Part shown: piece by piece, positions 1 through 10,786 of the stretch
Numbering within the stretch: the first letter of the stretch is position 1
Layout: every line of letters starts with the position of its first letter
DNA from: Phytobacter diazotrophicus
GTDB lineage: Bacteria; Pseudomonadota; Gammaproteobacteria; Enterobacterales; Enterobacteriaceae
Assembly: GCA_004346725.1 (NCBI GenBank)
Contig: SMDE01000010.1
Coordinates: forward strand, 165,845 to 229,844
Direction of reading: 5' to 3'
DNA: 64,000 nucleotides
Position numbers and translations under genes: made by a program
The notes under the pieces: generated by a model
Seen by the model: the letters and a program-made list of their open reading frames with translations, nothing else
Databases searched by the model: none
What the model was told of the DNA's origin: nothing

Positions 1-225
1 TAAGGCAAAATGATGATAATAGCCTTTCGATGAACGAAGAAACGCAGCAGGGAATAATTTCGAATGAAAGAAGCCATGCGCTAAAAAATTAAACCACAAG
101 CGCGTCGATACGCTGGCTCACATTCAAAGATGCTTAATCTATGATAAATACGGTGTTTTGCCCCGTTTCATGCCGCTATACTTGAGCTAACTTAATGGAA
201 AAAAGACATATTTCCCGGAGGGGCT
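1..225. promoter_or_regulatory. Upstream region of ybjD
   Basis: No open reading frame of note lies here. In E. coli the divergent aqpZ gene precedes ybjD, so this is probably the shared promoter region, but aqpZ itself is outside the window. TATACT at 177-182 is a possible -10 element for ybjD; its -35 is poor. The Shine-Dalgarno CGGAGGGG (216-223) sits close to the ATG at 226. Confidence 0.4.
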
Positions 226-1884
226 ATGATTCTGGAGCGCGTAGAGATTGTCGGGTTTCGCGGTATCAATCGGCTATCGCTGATGCTGGAACAAACCAAC
301 GTCCTGATCGGGGAAAATGCCTGGGGTAAATCAAGCCTGCTGGATGCGCTGACGTTGTTGCTCTCGCCGGAAACAGATTTATATCATTTTGTACGTGAAG
401 ATTTTTGGTTTCCGCCGGGAGATATTCAGGGGCGGGAACACCATCTGCATATTATCCTGACGTTTCGTGAATCCGAACCGGGGCGGTATCGTACACGCCG
501 TTATCGACCGCTTCAGCCCTGCTGGGTGCCCAGCGATGATGGCTATCAACGTCTGTTTTACCGTCTGGAAGGGGAACTGGCGCAAGATGAGAGCGTCATG
601 ACGCTACGAAGCTTTCTTGATGCCCAGGGGCACCCGCTGATACTCGACGATATAGATGACCTGGCGCGCCATCTTATCCGCCTGATGCCGGTGCTACGTC
701 TGCGTGATGCGCGTTTTATGCGACGTATCCGTAATGGTTCGCTGCCGCAGACGCTGGAAGTAGAAGCAACCGCGCGTCAGCTTGATTTTCTCTCACGGGA
801 ACTGGTGACCCATCCGCAAAACCTGACGGACGGGCAAATTCGCCACGGGCTTTCAGCCATGGTGCAACTGCTGGAGCACTATTTTGCTGAACAGGGCAGC
901 GGTCCATCCCATCAGCGCCTGATGCGCCGTCGCTCTCACGATGAGCAGCGTAGCTGGCGTTACCTCGATATCATTAACCGTATGATCGATAAACCCGGCG
1001 GCCGTATGTACCGGGTCATTCTGTTAGGCTTTTTTGCGACGTTGTTACAGGCCAAAGGGACAGTGCGCCTGGACCGCGACGCCCGACCGCTTCTGTTGGT
1101 TGAAGATCCGGAAACACGGCTGCACCCCATTATGCTTTCCGTCGCCTGGCAATTACTCAACTTGCTGCCGTTACAGCAAATCACGACCACTAACTCAGGA
1201 GAACTGCTTTCGCTCACCCCGGTTGAGCATGTATGCCGCCTTGTGAGGGAGTCTTCACGGGTTGCTGCATGGCGGCTGGGGCCGGGCGGCATGAACGCAG
1301 AGGAGGGGCGGCGTATTGCCTTCCATATTCGTTTTAACCGTGCATCGGCGCTGTTTGCCCGCTGTTGGCTTCTGGTAGAAGGGGAAACGGAGACCTGGGT
1401 GATTAACGAACTGGCACGTCAGTGCGGGCACCATTTCGACGCGGAAGGGATTAAGGTAATTGAGTTCGCCCAGTCCGGGTTAAAGCCCTTGATCAAATTC
1501 GCCAGACGCATGGGCATTGAATGGCATGTGCTGGTCGACGGGGATGAAGCGGGCAAAAAATATGCGGCAACGGTGCGCGGCTTGCTGAACGAGGAACGTG
1601 ACCAGGTGCGTGAGCACTTAACCGAACTGCCGGCGCTGGACATGGAGCATTTTATGTTTCGCGAGGGGTTTGACGATGTGTATCGCCGTGTGGCGCAGTT
1701 GCCTGAAAATGTGCCGATGAATATGCGGCGTATCATTATCAAAGCGATTCATCGTTCGTCGAAACCCGACTTAGCTATTGAAGTCGCGATGGAAGCGGGG
1801 CGGAGGGGCGTGGAGTCGGTGCCATTACTTCTACGTAAGATGTTCTCCCGCGTACTCTGGCTGGCGCGCGGGAGAGCGGATTAA
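226..1884 (+). CDS. ybjD: OLD-family ATP-dependent nuclease YbjD
   Basis: This is a 552-residue protein with an N-terminal ABC/SMC-type ATPase domain and a C-terminal TOPRIM domain, the architecture of overcoming-lysogenization-defect (OLD) nucleases. The Walker A is GENAWGKSS (residues 29-37), and a Walker B-like LLLVEDPETRLHP follows near residue 290. TOPRIM acidic residues are visible in LLVEGETE (E385, E387) and VDGDEAGKK (D438, D440). The length matches E. coli YbjD. It stands alone with no UvrD-like helicase partner next to it, so it resembles the single-gene OLD class. The natural substrate is not known to me; nuclease activity is inferred from the family. Its stop overlaps the stop of the convergent ybjX by 4 nt. 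Confidence 0.93.
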   Translation: MILERVEIVGFRGINRLSLMLEQTNVLIGENAWGKSSLLDALTLLLSPETDLYHFVREDFWFPPGDIQGREHHLHIILTFRESEPGRYRTRRYRPLQPCWVPSDDGYQRLFYRLEGELAQDESVMTLRSFLDAQGHPLILDDIDDLARHLIRLMPVLRLRDARFMRRIRNGSLPQTLEVEATARQLDFLSRELVTHPQNLTDGQIRHGLSAMVQLLEHYFAEQGSGPSHQRLMRRRSHDEQRSWRYLDIINRMIDKPGGRMYRVILLGFFATLLQAKGTVRLDRDARPLLLVEDPETRLHPIMLSVAWQLLNLLPLQQITTTNSGELLSLTPVEHVCRLVRESSRVAAWRLGPGGMNAEEGRRIAFHIRFNRASALFARCWLLVEGETETWVINELARQCGHHFDAEGIKVIEFAQSGLKPLIKFARRMGIEWHVLVDGDEAGKKYAATVRGLLNEERDQVREHLTELPALDMEHFMFREGFDDVYRRVAQLPENVPMNMRRIIIKAIHRSSKPDLAIEVAMEAGRRGVESVPLLLRKMFSRVLWLARGRAD

Positions 1885-2834
1885 CGGTGTAAAATCTGAC
1901 GCATCTGGTTTTGCAGTGAATCCAGTAAATCATAGCGGCGGCGATACTCCGCGCGTTTTTTACTGGCAATCTCTTCCATGGTTTTTCGCACAATCAACAT
2001 TGGCAGGCGGAAGGTTCCCTCAGCGGTGCGTTCGCCGCTGAGCGATTCCCAGAAGCTGTCGTAGTCGGCGTGCAGCTTATCCTGTTTTTTCTTGCGGTAG
2101 CGCCAGCTTTGGTAAATATGCGTGTCATTACTGACGGCGATAATCTGCTCCATACCCAGGTAAGATGCCAGCTCTGTACAGGCTTCCAGCAGCAGACGTT
2201 TAGGAAATAAGCCGTGGCAACTCTTGGTTGCGGCCTGGATAAACTCATGGGGAATATTCGCTTTTGCGCCCTGCAGGCCACCGATAAACAGCGTGCGTTT
2301 CCCTTCGTATAGACACAGCGCGAAGGTCATTCCCGCCAGTTGGGTTCGCTGCTCATCGCAAAAAACCAGTGTCGCTTCACCTTCTTTGTCCTGCATCGGG
2401 TCCGTATAAAAACGGATAGTATACTGCTCCCCATTCTTGCCGGTTAATTTAGCAAAGGTGACGCCCTGTGGCGTAAAAAAACCTGAACGTACCTCGGTGG
2501 GTAAGCGCGCATAAAGGGTTTTGTAATGATAATCGAGCGCGGCGAGTGTTTTTTTCTCATCGAAGGTTAATGACAGCCACGGGCGATGTAATCGGCAGGG
2601 TAAACCCGGCTGGGCATTAAGAATAAGCAATAAATCCGGGTGCTGTGCCAGGCTGGATAGCAGTTTCGCGGTGCCGAGTGGTTTGAGCAAAGAGCGCAGC
2701 AGAAATTTTCGCCGATAAGAGGGATTTTTCCAGGCAAAACCTGACATTAATTTGCCACTGGCAAGACGGCAAAAAAGTTGCCAGCCTGTTTTTGCACAGA
2801 GTACGGGTGAAGCGATTCCAGCGATAGTGGACAT
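1881..2834 (-). CDS. ybjX: VirK/YbjX family protein (DUF535)
   Basis: This 317-residue protein matches the YbjX/VirK family (DUF535), found in Escherichia, Salmonella and Shigella. In Salmonella and E. coli, members belong to PhoP-linked envelope and peptide-resistance responses, but the biochemical role is unknown. No signal peptide or clear membrane segment is visible. The C-terminal part is rich in basic residues (KKKQDK, SKKRAEYRRRYD). The ATG at 2834 is the only good start: an in-frame TGA lies 12 codons upstream with no other start codon between. The Shine-Dalgarno is weak. The gene converges on ybjD and diverges from macA. Confidence 0.9.
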   Translation of the reverse strand: MSTIAGIASPVLCAKTGWQLFCRLASGKLMSGFAWKNPSYRRKFLLRSLLKPLGTAKLLSSLAQHPDLLLILNAQPGLPCRLHRPWLSLTFDEKKTLAALDYHYKTLYARLPTEVRSGFFTPQGVTFAKLTGKNGEQYTIRFYTDPMQDKEGEATLVFCDEQRTQLAGMTFALCLYEGKRTLFIGGLQGAKANIPHEFIQAATKSCHGLFPKRLLLEACTELASYLGMEQIIAVSNDTHIYQSWRYRKKKQDKLHADYDSFWESLSGERTAEGTFRLPMLIVRKTMEEIASKKRAEYRRRYDLLDSLQNQMRQILHR

Positions 2835-2995
2835 GACACAAACTCGAATTGTAAGCGTAATGTCAATATTTCAACAAAATATGTCTTAACGTCGAATAAA
2901 TGAATTATGTGAAAAAAAAGAAGATTGGGTTTCGTTGAGCAATTGTTTAATGAATACTGGCATCAATAGAGTCAGTTTGGATATCTGGAAAAGTT

Positions 2996-4111
2996 ATGAA
3001 TTTGAAGGGAAGAAGTCGAAAAATCTGGCTGGTGCTGATAGTACTGATCGTACTGGCGGCAATATGGCTCTTTAAGCAGTTGAATGCGCCAGTGCCTCAC
3101 TATCAAACCTTGATCGTTCGCCCGGGCGAATTGCAGCAGAGCGTGCTGGCGACCGGTAAGCTGGATGCTTTGCGCAAAGTTGATGTTGGCGCTCAGGTCA
3201 GCGGGCAGCTCAAAACGCTGTCGGTGAACATCGGTGATAAAGTTAAAAAAGATCAACTGCTCGGCGTTATCGATCCGGAACAGGCAACAAACCAGATCAA
3301 GGAAGTGGAAGCGACCCTGATGGAGTTGCGTGCACAACGTCGTCAGGCTCAGGCTGAGCGCAAACTGGCAGCGGTCACGCTCACACGCCAGCAACAACTG
3401 GCTAAAACGCATCTTATCTCGCGTCAGGATTTGGACACGGCGATTACCGACCTGGCGGTCAAAGAGGCGCAAATTGGCACTATAGATGCCCAGATTCAGC
3501 GTAATCAGGCGACGCTCGACACGGCGAAAGCCAATTTTGATTACACCCGCATTGTTGCGCCTATGGCGGGTGAGGTGACGGAAATCACCACCTTGCAGGG
3601 CCAGACGGTCATTGCCGCTCAGCAGGCTCCGAATATTCTGACCCTCGCCGATATGAGTACCATGCTGGTGAAAGCGCAGGTATCCGAGGCTGATGTCATC
3701 CACCTCAAACCGGGACAAAAGGCCTGGTTTACCGTGCTGGGTGACCCGGACACCCGCTATGAAGGCAAACTTAAGGATATTCTCCCCACGCCGCAGAAAG
3801 TGAATGACGCCATTTTTTACTATGCGCGTTTTGAGGTGCCTAACCCGCAAGGCATTCTTCGTCTGGAAATGACGGCGCAGGTACATATTCAGTTAACGGG
3901 TGTGAAAAATGTCCTTACTGTGCCGCTTGCCGCGTTAGGCGATCCGGTGGGTGATAACCGTTACAAAGTGAAAGTGCTACGTAACGGTGAAGTGCGCGAT
4001 CGTGAAGTGACGCTGGGCGCCCGCAATGATACAGATGCTGAGGTGACAAAAGGGCTGGATGCCGGAGAGGAGGTGGTCATTTCGGAAATCAACGCTGGGG
4101 CTAAGAAATGA
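2996..4111 (+). CDS. macA: Macrolide efflux periplasmic adaptor MacA
   Basis: MacA is the membrane-fusion (adaptor) subunit of the MacAB-TolC tripartite exporter, which moves macrolides, enterotoxin and other substrates out of the cell. The 371-residue protein has one N-terminal membrane segment (about residues 10-28). A lipoyl/barrel-sandwich half follows ([11 protein letters not shown]), then a long alpha-helical hairpin (about 95-170, Gln/Arg/Ala-rich), the second lipoyl half ([12 protein letters not shown]) and a beta-barrel domain. The length matches E. coli MacA. The start at 2996 has GGAAAAG just upstream. The stop overlaps the macB start (ATGA), so the two genes are translationally coupled. 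Confidence 0.97.
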   Translation: MNLKGRSRKIWLVLIVLIVLAAIWLFKQLNAPVPHYQTLIVRPGELQQSVLATGKLDALRKVDVGAQVSGQLKTLSVNIGDKVKKDQLLGVIDPEQATNQIKEVEATLMELRAQRRQAQAERKLAAVTLTRQQQLAKTHLISRQDLDTAITDLAVKEAQIGTIDAQIQRNQATLDTAKANFDYTRIVAPMAGEVTEITTLQGQTVIAAQQAPNILTLADMSTMLVKAQVSEADVIHLKPGQKAWFTVLGDPDTRYEGKLKDILPTPQKVNDAIFYYARFEVPNPQGILRLEMTAQVHIQLTGVKNVLTVPLAALGDPVGDNRYKVKVLRNGEVRDREVTLGARNDTDAEVTKGLDAGEEVVISEINAGAKK

Positions 4112-6051
4112 CGGCGCTGCTCGAACTTAAAGGCATTCGCCGTAGTTATCCTTCCGGTGACGGGCAGGTAGAGGTTCTGAAAGGCATCACCCTTGATATC
4201 CATGCCGGTGAGATGGTGGCGATTGTCGGGGCTTCCGGGTCCGGCAAATCAACATTAATGAATATCCTGGGTTGCCTGGATAAGCCGACCAGCGGCAGCT
4301 ATCGGGTTGCGGGGATTGATATTGCAACGCTCGATGGCGATGCGCTGGCCAGGCTGCGCCGGGAACACTTCGGTTTCATCTTTCAACGCTATCATCTGTT
4401 GTCGCATCTTACGGCCGCGCAGAACGTCGAAGTTCCCGCCGTTTATGCAGGCGTTGATCGTAAGGCGCGTCTGGCGCGGGCAAAGGAGCTACTGGCGCGA
4501 CTGGGCTTAGATGAACGGATGGAATATCCGCCGTCGCAGCTCTCAGGTGGGCAACAGCAGCGCGTTAGTATCGCACGCGCCCTGATGAACGGCGGGCAGG
4601 TTATCCTTGCTGACGAACCTACCGGCGCACTGGATAGCCATTCGGGTGAAGAGGTGATGGCTATCCTGCATCAGCTTCGCGATCGTGGTCACACGGTCAT
4701 TATCGTCACCCACGATGCGGACATTGCCGCGCAGGCTGAAAGAGTTATCGAAATCCGCGATGGCGAGATAATTAAGAATCCTCCCTCTACGAAGCACGAC
4801 AACGCGCCGAAGACAATGAGTGCAGGGACGGAACCCGGCAACTGGCGACAATTCTCCGGGCGTTTGCAGGAAGCGCTGATGATGGCGTGGCGGGCGATGG
4901 CGGCAAATAAGATGCGTACCTTGCTCACCATGCTCGGCATCATTATTGGCATTGCCTCGGTGGTGTCGATTGTGGTGGTGGGCGATGCCGCTAAACAACT
5001 GGTACTGGCTGATATTCGAGCCATCGGCACCAACACCATTGATGTCTACCCCGGTAAAGATTTCGGCGATGACGACCCTCAGTATCAACAGGCGCTGAAA
5101 TACGACGATATGGTTGCCATCCAAAAGCAGCCATGGGTGCGCTCGGCTACGCCATCTGTCTCGCAAAACGTGCGCCTGCGCAGTGGAAACATTGATGTGG
5201 CGGCCAGCGCGAATGGCGTTAGCGGTCAGTATTTCAACGTCTATGGCATGACCTTTAGCGAAGGGAACACCTTCAACAGCGAGCAGGAAAAAGGACGGGC
5301 ACAGGTGGTGGTTCTCGATAGCAATACGCGTCGCCAGCTCTTCCCGAACAAAGCGCAGGTTACCGGCGAAGTGATTCTGGTGGGAAATATGCCCGCCACG
5401 GTGATTGGTGTGGCAGAAGAGAAGCAGTCAATGTTTGGCAGCAGTAAGATTTTGCGCGTCTGGTTGCCTTATCCCACCCTCTCGGCGCGCGTTCTGGGTC
5501 AATCCTGGTTGAACTCTATTACCGTGCGTGTCAATGAAGGTTACAGCAGTGAGCAGGCGGAGCAGCAGCTTACGCGGTTGCTGTCATTACGCCACGGCAA
5601 AAAGGATTTCTTCACCTGGAATATGGACGGTGTATTGAAAACGGCAGAAAAGACCACACGTACTCTTCAGCTGTTTTTAACGTTGGTTGCGGTAATCTCA
5701 CTTCTGGTTGGCGGTATTGGTGTAATGAATATTATGCTGGTATCAGTAACGGAACGTACCCGAGAGATCGGTATCCGCATGGCGGTGGGGGCAAGGGCGA
5801 GCGATGTACTGGCGCAGTTTTTGATTGAAGCCGTGCTGGTATGTCTGGTGGGGGGCGCGCTGGGTGTGGCGCTCTCGATGGCTATCGCTTTCACGCTACA
5901 ATTGTTCCTGCCGGGCTGGGAGATCGGCTTTTCGCCAGTTGCGCTATTGACGGCCTTTATCTGTTCAACCTTTACTGGCGTGCTGTTTGGCTGGCTGCCA
6001 GCCCGCAGCGCGGCGCGACTGGACCCTGTGGATGCGCTGGCTCGCGAGTAA
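4108..6051 (+). CDS. macB: Macrolide ABC exporter MacB
   Basis: MacB is the ATPase/permease subunit of MacAB-TolC. The 647-residue protein begins with a nucleotide-binding domain: Walker [10 protein letters not shown] (41-49), signature [15 protein letters not shown] and Walker [14 protein letters not shown] first transmembrane helix follows (about 270-295, [20 protein letters not shown]). Next come a large periplasmic domain and three C-terminal helices with the FtsX-like [16 protein letters not shown] motif between them. This is the type VII ABC (mechanotransmission) architecture. The gene overlaps macA by 4 nt and is followed by an intrinsic terminator at 6056-6083. Confidence 0.97.
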   Translation: MTALLELKGIRRSYPSGDGQVEVLKGITLDIHAGEMVAIVGASGSGKSTLMNILGCLDKPTSGSYRVAGIDIATLDGDALARLRREHFGFIFQRYHLLSHLTAAQNVEVPAVYAGVDRKARLARAKELLARLGLDERMEYPPSQLSGGQQQRVSIARALMNGGQVILADEPTGALDSHSGEEVMAILHQLRDRGHTVIIVTHDADIAAQAERVIEIRDGEIIKNPPSTKHDNAPKTMSAGTEPGNWRQFSGRLQEALMMAWRAMAANKMRTLLTMLGIIIGIASVVSIVVVGDAAKQLVLADIRAIGTNTIDVYPGKDFGDDDPQYQQALKYDDMVAIQKQPWVRSATPSVSQNVRLRSGNIDVAASANGVSGQYFNVYGMTFSEGNTFNSEQEKGRAQVVVLDSNTRRQLFPNKAQVTGEVILVGNMPATVIGVAEEKQSMFGSSKILRVWLPYPTLSARVLGQSWLNSITVRVNEGYSSEQAEQQLTRLLSLRHGKKDFFTWNMDGVLKTAEKTTRTLQLFLTLVAVISLLVGGIGVMNIMLVSVTERTREIGIRMAVGARASDVLAQFLIEAVLVCLVGGALGVALSMAIAFTLQLFLPGWEIGFSPVALLTAFICSTFTGVLFGWLPARSAARLDPVDALARE

Positions 6052-6055
6052 ATAA

Positions 6056-6083
6056 AAATGCCAGTCGACTGGACTGGCATTTT
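6056..6083. terminator. Terminator between macB and cspD
   Basis: The 11-bp arms AAATGCCAGTC (6056-6066) and GACTGGCATTT (6072-6082) enclose a 5-nt loop. A T-run follows on the plus strand and an A-run precedes on the other side. It lies between two converging genes and could serve both macB and cspD. Confidence 0.8.
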
Positions 6084-6116
6084 AACTGCGGCATGTACAC
6101 AATGAAGAAAGCGCCG

Positions 6117-6338
6117 TCAGGCGACGGCTTCTGCTTCTACGGGCACGATGAGACTGGCATGATTGCCTTTAGGGCCCTGATGTACATCAAACCGGACGGT
6201 TTGCCCGGCTTTTAGCGTTCTGTAACCATCCATCTGAATGGTGGAGTAATGTGCGAAGATATCTTCGCCGCCGCCTTCGGGGCAAATGAAACCAAACCCT
6301 TTGGCATTATTGAACCACTTAACAGTACCCGTTTCCAT
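6117..6338 (-). CDS. cspD: Cold-shock-like protein CspD
   Basis: CspD is a single-stranded nucleic acid-binding inhibitor of DNA replication made in stationary phase. It is a CspA homologue that is not cold-induced. The 73-residue protein carries the RNP1-like KGFGFICPEGGGEDIFAH. The start chosen is METGTVKWFNN at 6338, preceded by AAGGATG; a longer in-frame extension to 6410 is not supported by the family. It diverges from clpS. In E. coli, CspD is degraded by Lon and controlled by growth phase; the sequence here neither proves nor refutes that. Confidence 0.96.
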   Translation of the reverse strand: METGTVKWFNNAKGFGFICPEGGGEDIFAHYSTIQMDGYRTLKAGQTVRFDVHQGPKGNHASLIVPVEAEAVA

Positions 6339-6665
6339 GCTTCGACATCCTTCGTAAATCTTATTTAAGTAAGATGGAATGAACCGGTGGCAGAGTGTGG
6401 GTTTGTTCAAAACCTCGCCAACTCTCGCCTGTACAATTTAGAGAAATCAGGCATCGCGTCAAGCGTTTGGCAGGGGTTATGCGGGGTGCATCAATCAAAA
6501 ATTTGAAGCAGTTAACGCTATTGGAGGGGTTTGTGACAGCCGTCGCGGATGACAACGATAGATGATAGTTATCTAACACCTGATGTAGATTAAAAATACA
6601 TCTAGACTCATGTAATCGGCCGATTGATTTGGGTCGGGACCTGTAACCTAAGATGAAAACTGACG
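6339..6665. promoter_or_regulatory. cspD-clpS divergent promoter region
   Basis: This 327-bp intergenic stretch holds no supported gene. It must contain the promoters of both cspD and clpS. An inverted repeat, GATGTA (6582-6587) and TACATC (6597-6602) around an A-rich centre, with overlapping TAGAT/ATCTA arms, lies about 65-85 nt before clpS. I could not assign -35/-10 pairs with confidence. Confidence 0.5.
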
Positions 6666-6986
6666 ATGGGCAAGACCAATAACTGGCTGGATTTTGACCA
6701 CCTGGCGGATGAAAAACTGCGTGACGCGCTAAAGCCGCCATCGATGTATAAAGTTATGTTAATGAACGATGATTACACGCCAATGGAATTTGTTATTGAC
6801 GTGCTACAAAAGTTCTTTTCTTATGATGTAGAACGTGCAACGCAATTGATGCTGACTGTGCACTATCGTGGAAAGGCAATTTGTGGTGTTTTCACCGCAG
6901 AAGTCGCGGAAACGAAAGTGTCGATGGTAAATCAGTATGCCAGGGAGAACGAGCATCCGTTGTTGTGTACGCTGGAAAGAGCCTGA
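6666..6986 (+). CDS. clpS: ATP-dependent Clp protease adaptor ClpS
   Basis: ClpS delivers proteins with N-terminal Leu, Phe, Trp or Tyr to ClpAP (the N-degron pathway) and blocks ClpA autodegradation. The 106-residue protein has the family core: [20 protein letters not shown], with the DD/M residues that line the N-degron pocket, and a C-terminal [22 protein letters not shown]. The mobile N-terminal tail needed for ClpA engagement is present. It lies 30 nt before clpA, in the same direction, as in other enterobacteria. Aat, which creates N-degrons, is encoded nearby at 9974-10675. Confidence 0.98.
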   Translation: MGKTNNWLDFDHLADEKLRDALKPPSMYKVMLMNDDYTPMEFVIDVLQKFFSYDVERATQLMLTVHYRGKAICGVFTAEVAETKVSMVNQYARENEHPLLCTLERA

Positions 6987-7016
6987 ATGCAGGCATAAAA
7001 CTTGGGGGAGGTGCCA

Positions 7017-9296
7017 ATGCTCAATCAAGAACTGGAACTCAGTTTAAACATGGCTTTCGCCAGAGCGCGTGAGCACCGACATGAGTTTATGACCGTCGAA
7101 CACCTGTTACTGGCATTGCTCAGTAACCCCTCGGCCCGCGAAGCGCTGGAAGCGTGTTCTGTGGACCTGGTGGCGTTGCGACAGGAACTCGAAGCCTTCA
7201 TCGAACAAACCACACCCGTCCTGCCGATGAGTGAAGAGGAGCGTGATACTCAACCGACGCTCAGCTTCCAGCGTGTCTTACAGCGCGCGGTGTTTCACGT
7301 TCAGTCCTCTGGTCGTAGCGAAGTTTCCGGGGCGAACGTGCTGGTTGCCATTTTCAGCGAGCAGGAGTCGCAAGCGGCTTATCTGCTACGCAAACATGAA
7401 GTGAGCCGCCTTGACGTGGTTAACTTCATCTCTCACGGCACACGCAAAGACGAGCCGGGACAATCCTCTTCTGATTCAAGCAGTCAGGCGAATAATGAAG
7501 AGCAAGCAGGCGGGGAGGAACGTATGGAAAACTTCACCACCAATCTCAATCAGCTTGCTCGTGTCGGCGGTATTGACCCGTTGATTGGGCGTGACAAAGA
7601 GCTTGAGCGCACTGTTCAGGTTCTCTGCCGTCGCCGTAAAAATAACCCGCTGTTGGTGGGGGAGTCCGGTGTCGGTAAGACGGCAATTGCCGAAGGTCTG
7701 GCATGGCGTATTGTGCAGGGTGATGTGCCTGAAATTATGGCCGATTGCACCGTCTATTCGCTGGATATTGGTTCTCTGCTGGCTGGCACCAAATACCGCG
7801 GTGACTTTGAGAAGCGTTTCAAAGCGCTGTTGAAACAGCTTGAGCAGGACAGCAACAGCATTCTGTTTATCGACGAAATCCACACCATTATCGGTGCGGG
7901 GGCCGCGTCGGGTGGACAGGTGGATGCCGCTAACCTGATCAAACCGTTGCTCTCCAGCGGTAAGATTCGCGTGATGGGGTCGACGACCTATCAGGAATTC
8001 AGCAACATTTTTGAGAAAGACCGTGCGCTGGCGCGTCGTTTCCAGAAAATTGATATTACTGAACCCTCTGTCGAAGAGACTGTGCAGATTATCAATGGCC
8101 TGAAACCGAAATACGAAGCACACCATGACGTGCGCTATACCGCGAAAGCGGTACGTGCGGCGGTGGAGCTGGCGGTGAAATACATCAACGATCGTCATCT
8201 GCCGGATAAAGCGATTGATGTGATTGACGAAGCAGGCGCGCGTGCACGACTGATGCCCGTCAGCAAGCGTAAAAAAACCATCAACGTGGCGGATATCGAA
8301 TCGGTGGTGGCCCGCATCGCGCGTATTCCTGAGAAGAGTGTGTCGCAAAGCGATCGCGATACGCTGAAAAATCTCGGCGATCGCCTGAAAATGCTGGTCT
8401 TTGGGCAGGACAAAGCCATTGAGGCATTAACCGAAGCCATCAAGATGAGCCGTGCGGGTCTGGGCCACGATCATAAGCCGGTCGGCTCCTTCCTGTTTGC
8501 CGGTCCTACCGGGGTCGGGAAAACCGAGGTGACGGTCCAGCTTTCCAAAGCGCTGGGTATCGAACTGCTGCGTTTTGATATGTCCGAATATATGGAGCGT
8601 CATACCGTCAGCCGTTTGATTGGTGCGCCTCCAGGATATGTCGGCTTTGATCAGGGCGGCTTACTGACGGATGCGGTCATTAAACATCCTCATGCGGTCC
8701 TGCTGCTTGATGAGATCGAGAAAGCGCATCCGGATGTCTTTAACCTGCTGTTGCAGGTCATGGATAACGGTACGCTGACCGATAACAACGGGCGCAAAGC
8801 GGACTTCCGCAATGTGGTGCTGGTGATGACCACCAACGCCGGGGTGCGTGAAACCGAACGTAAATCGATTGGTCTTATCCACCAGGATAACAGTACCGAT
8901 GCGATGGAAGAGATCAAAAAGATCTTTACGCCAGAGTTCCGCAACCGTCTGGACAACATCATCTGGTTCGATCACTTGTCGACTGAGGTGATCCATCAGG
9001 TGGTCGACAAATTTATCGTCGAGCTCCAGGTGCAGTTGGATCAGAAAGGCGTGTCGCTGGAAGTCAGTCAGGATGCCCGCAACTGGCTGGCAGAAAAAGG
9101 CTATGACCGTGCGATGGGGGCACGTCCAATGGGACGCGTCATCCAGGATAACCTGAAAAAACCGCTCGCCAATGAACTGCTGTTTGGTTCGCTGGTTGAT
9201 GGTGGCCAGGTAACGGTAACGCTGGATAAAGAGAAAGATGAGCTGAAATATGACTTCCAGAGTGCACAAAAGCACAAACCGGAAGCCGCACATTAA
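7017..9296 (+). CDS. clpA: ClpAP unfoldase ATPase subunit ClpA
   Basis: ClpA is the AAA+ unfoldase that feeds substrates to the ClpP peptidase. The 759-residue protein has an N-domain (1-145) and a flexible acidic/Ser linker. The first AAA module carries GESGVGKT at about 214-221, and the second carries GPTGVGKT at about 496-503. A KSIGLIHQ loop (IGL) docks ClpP. The start is [10 protein letters not shown] at 7017, behind GGGGGAGG; an in-frame upstream ATG at 7002 is less likely. It follows clpS and ends in a strong terminator at 9313-9341. ClpP is not encoded in this window. Confidence 0.98.
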   Translation: MLNQELELSLNMAFARAREHRHEFMTVEHLLLALLSNPSAREALEACSVDLVALRQELEAFIEQTTPVLPMSEEERDTQPTLSFQRVLQRAVFHVQSSGRSEVSGANVLVAIFSEQESQAAYLLRKHEVSRLDVVNFISHGTRKDEPGQSSSDSSSQANNEEQAGGEERMENFTTNLNQLARVGGIDPLIGRDKELERTVQVLCRRRKNNPLLVGESGVGKTAIAEGLAWRIVQGDVPEIMADCTVYSLDIGSLLAGTKYRGDFEKRFKALLKQLEQDSNSILFIDEIHTIIGAGAASGGQVDAANLIKPLLSSGKIRVMGSTTYQEFSNIFEKDRALARRFQKIDITEPSVEETVQIINGLKPKYEAHHDVRYTAKAVRAAVELAVKYINDRHLPDKAIDVIDEAGARARLMPVSKRKKTINVADIESVVARIARIPEKSVSQSDRDTLKNLGDRLKMLVFGQDKAIEALTEAIKMSRAGLGHDHKPVGSFLFAGPTGVGKTEVTVQLSKALGIELLRFDMSEYMERHTVSRLIGAPPGYVGFDQGGLLTDAVIKHPHAVLLLDEIEKAHPDVFNLLLQVMDNGTLTDNNGRKADFRNVVLVMTTNAGVRETERKSIGLIHQDNSTDAMEEIKKIFTPEFRNRLDNIIWFDHLSTEVIHQVVDKFIVELQVQLDQKGVSLEVSQDARNWLAEKGYDRAMGARPMGRVIQDNLKKPLANELLFGSLVDGGQVTVTLDKEKDELKYDFQSAQKHKPEAAH

Positions 9297-9312
9297 TCTC
9301 ACCGCCTGAAAT

Positions 9313-9341
9313 AAAAAACCGGACTGATGTCCGGTTTTTTT
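9313..9341 (+). terminator. clpA intrinsic terminator
   Basis: The stem AAAAAACCGGAC/GTCCGGTTTTTT with a TGAT loop and a T-run lies 16 nt after the clpA stop. Confidence 0.92.
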
Positions 9342-9408
9342 ATGCGTAGCATACTGGTGTTGATATTGGCATCATCCCCGGTAAGTGGGGCGCATCGTAT
9401 TCGGAAAC

Positions 9409-9435
9409 GAAAAAAGCCGGACTGCGCGTCCGGCT
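9409..9435 (-). terminator. infA intrinsic terminator
   Basis: On the minus strand, AGCCGGAC, a 5-nt loop and GTCCGGCT are followed by a T-run, 31 nt after the infA stop. Its CCGGAC/GTCCGG core is the same as that of the clpA terminator. Confidence 0.88.
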
Positions 9436-9466
9436 CTCAAATTCTTGCACGTGCGTGCTTCAATAA

Positions 9467-9799
<333 letters not shown>

Positions 9800-9973
9800 T
9801 ACCCTCACGCCACACTCACGGCACGCAATATGCGCAACGTGTAAAGGGGAACGAAGAAGGAAATGAAGGACGTCCCTGATACAAGCTTTCCCGAATGGTG
9901 GCGGGGTAACAGGCAGAAGCTGCTCTGAGCGTCCATTATAACACCCTGATAAAAAATGTGCCGAAAACATTCA

Positions 9974-10675
9974 TCAGGCGGGTAAAAACAGTTCTCTGGG
10001 GACCCAGAAATGGGAAGGGAGTTTTTGCAAACGGAGCTCTCTAAGCCATTCAAGGTACTCGCGCCGCGGAATTTCCACGGCGCCCAGCGAGGCGGTATGT
10101 GAGTTCAGCACCTGGCAATCAATCAATTGACCCCCATCGCGAGCGAAGGCATGGCTGAACACCAGTAACGCGGTTTTGGATGCGTTAACGCGGCGGCTGA
10201 ACATCGACTCGCCGCAAAACAATCTCCCCTGCGATACGCCATACATGCCACCGACCAGTTCATCCTCCTCCCAGACTTCAATTGAATGGGCATGTCCTAA
10301 CTCATGCAGTCGATGATAAGCCAGCACCACATCCGGTGTGATCCAGGTTCCCTCATCACGATCTTCTGTGCAGCCGTCGATTACCCGCCCAAAGGCATGA
10401 TTGATCGTAACGCGATAGGGGGACGATTTGTGAAAACGCTTCATACTACGGCTGACATGAAACTCTGTCGGCCACAGCACGGCTCGTGGGTCTGGCGACC
10501 ACCAGAGAATGGGATCGCCTGGCGAAAACCACGGGAAGATACCGCGTTGATACGCCATCAGGAGACGGGCAGGGCTAAGATCCCCACCCAGTGCCAACAA
10601 GCCATTTGGTTCACGCAACGCCGCTTCCGGCGAAGGGAACGCAAGGGTATGACGAGACAGCTGGACCAGGCGCAT
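9974..10675 (-). CDS. aat: Leucyl/phenylalanyl-tRNA--protein transferase
   Basis: Aat adds Leu or Phe from aminoacyl-tRNA to proteins with N-terminal Arg or Lys, creating primary N-degrons read by ClpS. The 233-residue protein has the family signature [20 protein letters not shown] near the N terminus, followed by [20 protein letters not shown] and the GESMFSR region. The start is MRLVQLSRH at 10675; the upstream in-frame ATG at 10690 gives a non-family extension. It lies downstream of cydDC on the same strand, in the E. coli order. Confidence 0.97.
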   Translation of the reverse strand: MRLVQLSRHTLAFPSPEAALREPNGLLALGGDLSPARLLMAYQRGIFPWFSPGDPILWWSPDPRAVLWPTEFHVSRSMKRFHKSSPYRVTINHAFGRVIDGCTEDRDEGTWITPDVVLAYHRLHELGHAHSIEVWEEDELVGGMYGVSQGRLFCGESMFSRRVNASKTALLVFSHAFARDGGQLIDCQVLNSHTASLGAVEIPRREYLEWLRELRLQKLPSHFWVPRELFLPA

Positions 10676-10786
10676 GACACAACGCTCCACAACGCAACAA
10701 GGAATACCCCATATATATCGTCACATCCGGCACAGCACTTTAGAATCACCCCTTAATGGGCGGCTGAAAATGACGACATCCATAGA

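Noticed and set aside
2835..2995. A PhoP box between ybjX and macA
   Set aside because: A single TGTTTA half-site is present (TTGTTTAATG near 2943) but the second half at the right spacing does not match, so PhoP control cannot be supported from sequence alone.
6339..6665. An MqsA operator (ACCT/AGGT palindrome) controlling cspD
   Set aside because: ACCT occurs as direct repeats (in GACCTGTAACCT), but no AGGT partner is present in the gap.
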